The notes under the pieces are model-generated. The model saw nothing but the letters and a program-made list of their open reading frames with translations. It searched no databases and was not told the origin of the DNA. From Populus alba (Eukaryota > Streptophyta > Magnoliopsida > Malpighiales > Salicaceae), in assembly GCF_005239225.2 (NCBI RefSeq), contig NC_133295.1, positions 3,472,001 through 3,536,000 of the forward strand: DNA of 64,000 nt, in the 5' to 3' direction. How positions within the stretch are numbered: the first letter of the stretch is position 1; the number at the start of each line of letters is the position of its first letter. The position numbers and the translations under genes were made by a program. Of this stretch, positions 62,499-64,000 are shown in pieces.

Positions 62499-64000
62499 TT
62501 ACTCCTTTAACACTTCTGAAACCTCCTTGTCTTTACCAGTATTATGGTGGGATGTCTTTTCAGAACTTTGAAGCTGCACTGATTTTTCTTGATAAGCAAA
62601 AGTGTCTGTGCTAGTTATTTCACAAGTCACTTCAGAAACTTTAATGATTTTGTCCATAATTACTACATCTGCTTCTTCAGCTGCATGCTGATCCTTACAA
62701 ACAGCTTCCTGGGTTGAAGTTACACTGGAAACAGACGAATAAATAAATAATATTATTTTAAAAAAGACGCGCGAGTAACAACAAACATGTTAAGCTAGCA
62801 AATATGCAAGAAGACAGTAGAGAAAAGAGTTATACCTGTCATTAACAGTATCTTCAGGTAAAATTGCACTGGCATTTTCCTCTTGCCTCCTCCTCTTATT
62901 GCCCTGACCTTCCCCATGCTGAGAATCAACAGAATTATCTAAAGATGAATGGTCAACACGTCGTTTCCTTTCAGCCTGTGGTGCTAGATCAGAAATTGGG
63001 AATGTGAGCCTTTCATTTGCAACTTCCATGATATCATATTCAACACCGCATGATTCCTTAGAAATATCTCCTTTAGGAGGCACTTCAAGTATCACCTTTG
63101 GCTCACCATAAGCATATCTAATAGGTTGACTCTTGTCAGAAATTTGTACCGACTTGAGCTTTTTCTCACAGTATCCATTGGAAGAATCCAATTTTCCATC
63201 TGTCAAACTTGTATCTTCATGGCCAGACATCCCAGACTCCTCGCTCTTTGACGAGGGCTTCTCAGGGGAATTTTTGAAGACCAATTCAGTGCAACGCTTT
63301 ATCCAAGAAAAACGAGCAGAGTTAGGGGAGGGAGCAACACTTGTTTTTGGTGTAGGAGAGTTGAGTCCACCTACATTGCTGGCAGCATCTACTTTTCCAT
63401 ATGAAGCCAAATCAGTATCTTGTACAGTAGTTTGTTGCTTCAAACGTCTTATTGTAGATATTTTCTGTCGGCTAGACTCCATATTGGACAGTTGCATCTC
63501 TTCCATTTCCATATCATCCAAGGCAAGTTTCAAATTATCCAATTTTTTCAGTTGCTCAATCTGAACATAAATCTCTTCTCTCTCTCCATGTAACAGTTGC
63601 CTTTGTTTCTCTAATTTCTGTGTCTGACCCTTGAGTTCCTCAATGGATTTATTCAGCATTGCCCATTCCCCATCCCTTCGCTCACGGTCCAAATTTATCT
63701 CCATTCTCTCAGCATCAAGTTTCTTCATTTCTAAAGTAACTTGTTCCAACTCTTTTTCTGCTTTTTCTCTAAGAGAATCAATATGTTGAAGCTCACTTTT
63801 CTTTTCTAGCTCAAAAGCTTTCTCTTTATCCCTTAAATAGCTTTCTATCTCTTCGCGCCTTTTATCAATACTGCTCTCTAGTTCCCTCTTCTGCATCTCA
63901 ATGCCCAACAAGAAGTCTGAATGTTCCTTCTGAATCCTGTTGAACCATTCAGAGCGCTCTTGTTCCATTTTATTCATGAAATCTTCACGCTCACGATTAA
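62499..64000 (-). CDS. CRWN4: CRWN4/NMCP2-like nuclear lamina protein, C-terminal part
   Basis: Plant-specific lamin-like coiled-coil protein of the nuclear periphery that sets nuclear size and shape and anchors chromatin. Only the 3' end is in the window: an exon from beyond 64000 to 62836 and a last exon 62724-62499 (Ser split AG|T), ending EVSEVLKE-stop. The first 200 or so visible residues are long charged heptad coiled coil (QKRELESSIDKRREEIESYL, EKAEKELEQVTLEMKKLDAE). Then comes the NMCP-type tail: RFSWIKRCTELVFKNSPEKP, PIRYAYGEPKVILEVPPK, and nuclear-localisation-like ERKRRV and NKRRRQEE. The conserved C-terminal motif of NMCP1-type members (CRWN1) is absent, which points to NMCP2/CRWN4. 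The 5' part lies outside the window. Confidence 0.85.

Overview
The window is plant nuclear DNA. It is AT-rich, its genes are split by GT-AG introns, and it is crowded with transposon remnants. The proteins are angiosperm types: a plastid pyruvate kinase, class III chitinases, a UGT91-type glycosyltransferase, a plant nuclear-lamina (CRWN/NMCP) protein and a DEAH splicing helicase. Their sequences look closest to poplar or willow (Salicaceae). That is recognition, not a search result.

Layout. 0.6-7.2 kb: a wrecked ABCC10-like ABC transporter gene. A 2.7 kb near-perfect foldback element sits inside it, and a second copy of its 3' end follows. 7.6-10.4 kb (-): a two-exon gene for a plastid-type DUF3143 protein. 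10.9-12.65 kb: an odd repeat array alternating GC-rich and AT-rich blocks. 14.9-18.5 kb (+): a three-exon Treslin/SLD3-like replication-initiation gene. 19.7-20.6 kb (+): an intact GH18 chitinase. 22.8-30.1 kb: an almost complete PIF/Harbinger transposon with a TAA target duplication. Both of its genes (DDE transposase and Myb/SANT-like protein, - strand) are present, each with one single-base frameshift in a homopolymer. It also seems to carry exons of an unrelated gene. 32.4-33.3 kb (+): a second GH18 gene whose two catalytic acids are both glycine. 33.8-38.8 kb (-): a 12-exon plastid pyruvate kinase beta gene with one GC-AG intron. 45.1-47.7 kb: a decayed Ty3/gypsy element with its 3' LTR. 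50.4-51.8 kb (+): a single-exon UGT91-like gene. 55.4-59.8 kb (+): a PRP22/DHX8-like helicase gene with a one-base frameshift inside a 54-bp tandem repeat. 62.5-64.0 kb (-): the 3' end of a CRWN4/NMCP2-like gene that runs off the window. The stretches between are AT-rich DNA full of small MITE-like elements. One family recurs at least six times.

The genes are not an operon or pathway; each serves its own role (defence, plastid glycolysis, replication, splicing, nuclear architecture, small-molecule glycosylation). The most unusual items are the foldback hairpin in the ABC pseudogene, the catalytically dead chitinase homologue beside an active one, the Harbinger element with putative captured exons, the GC/AT composite repeat, and the frameshift in a normally essential helicase. 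Exon boundaries were worked out by hand from splice consensus, frame and remembered family sequence.
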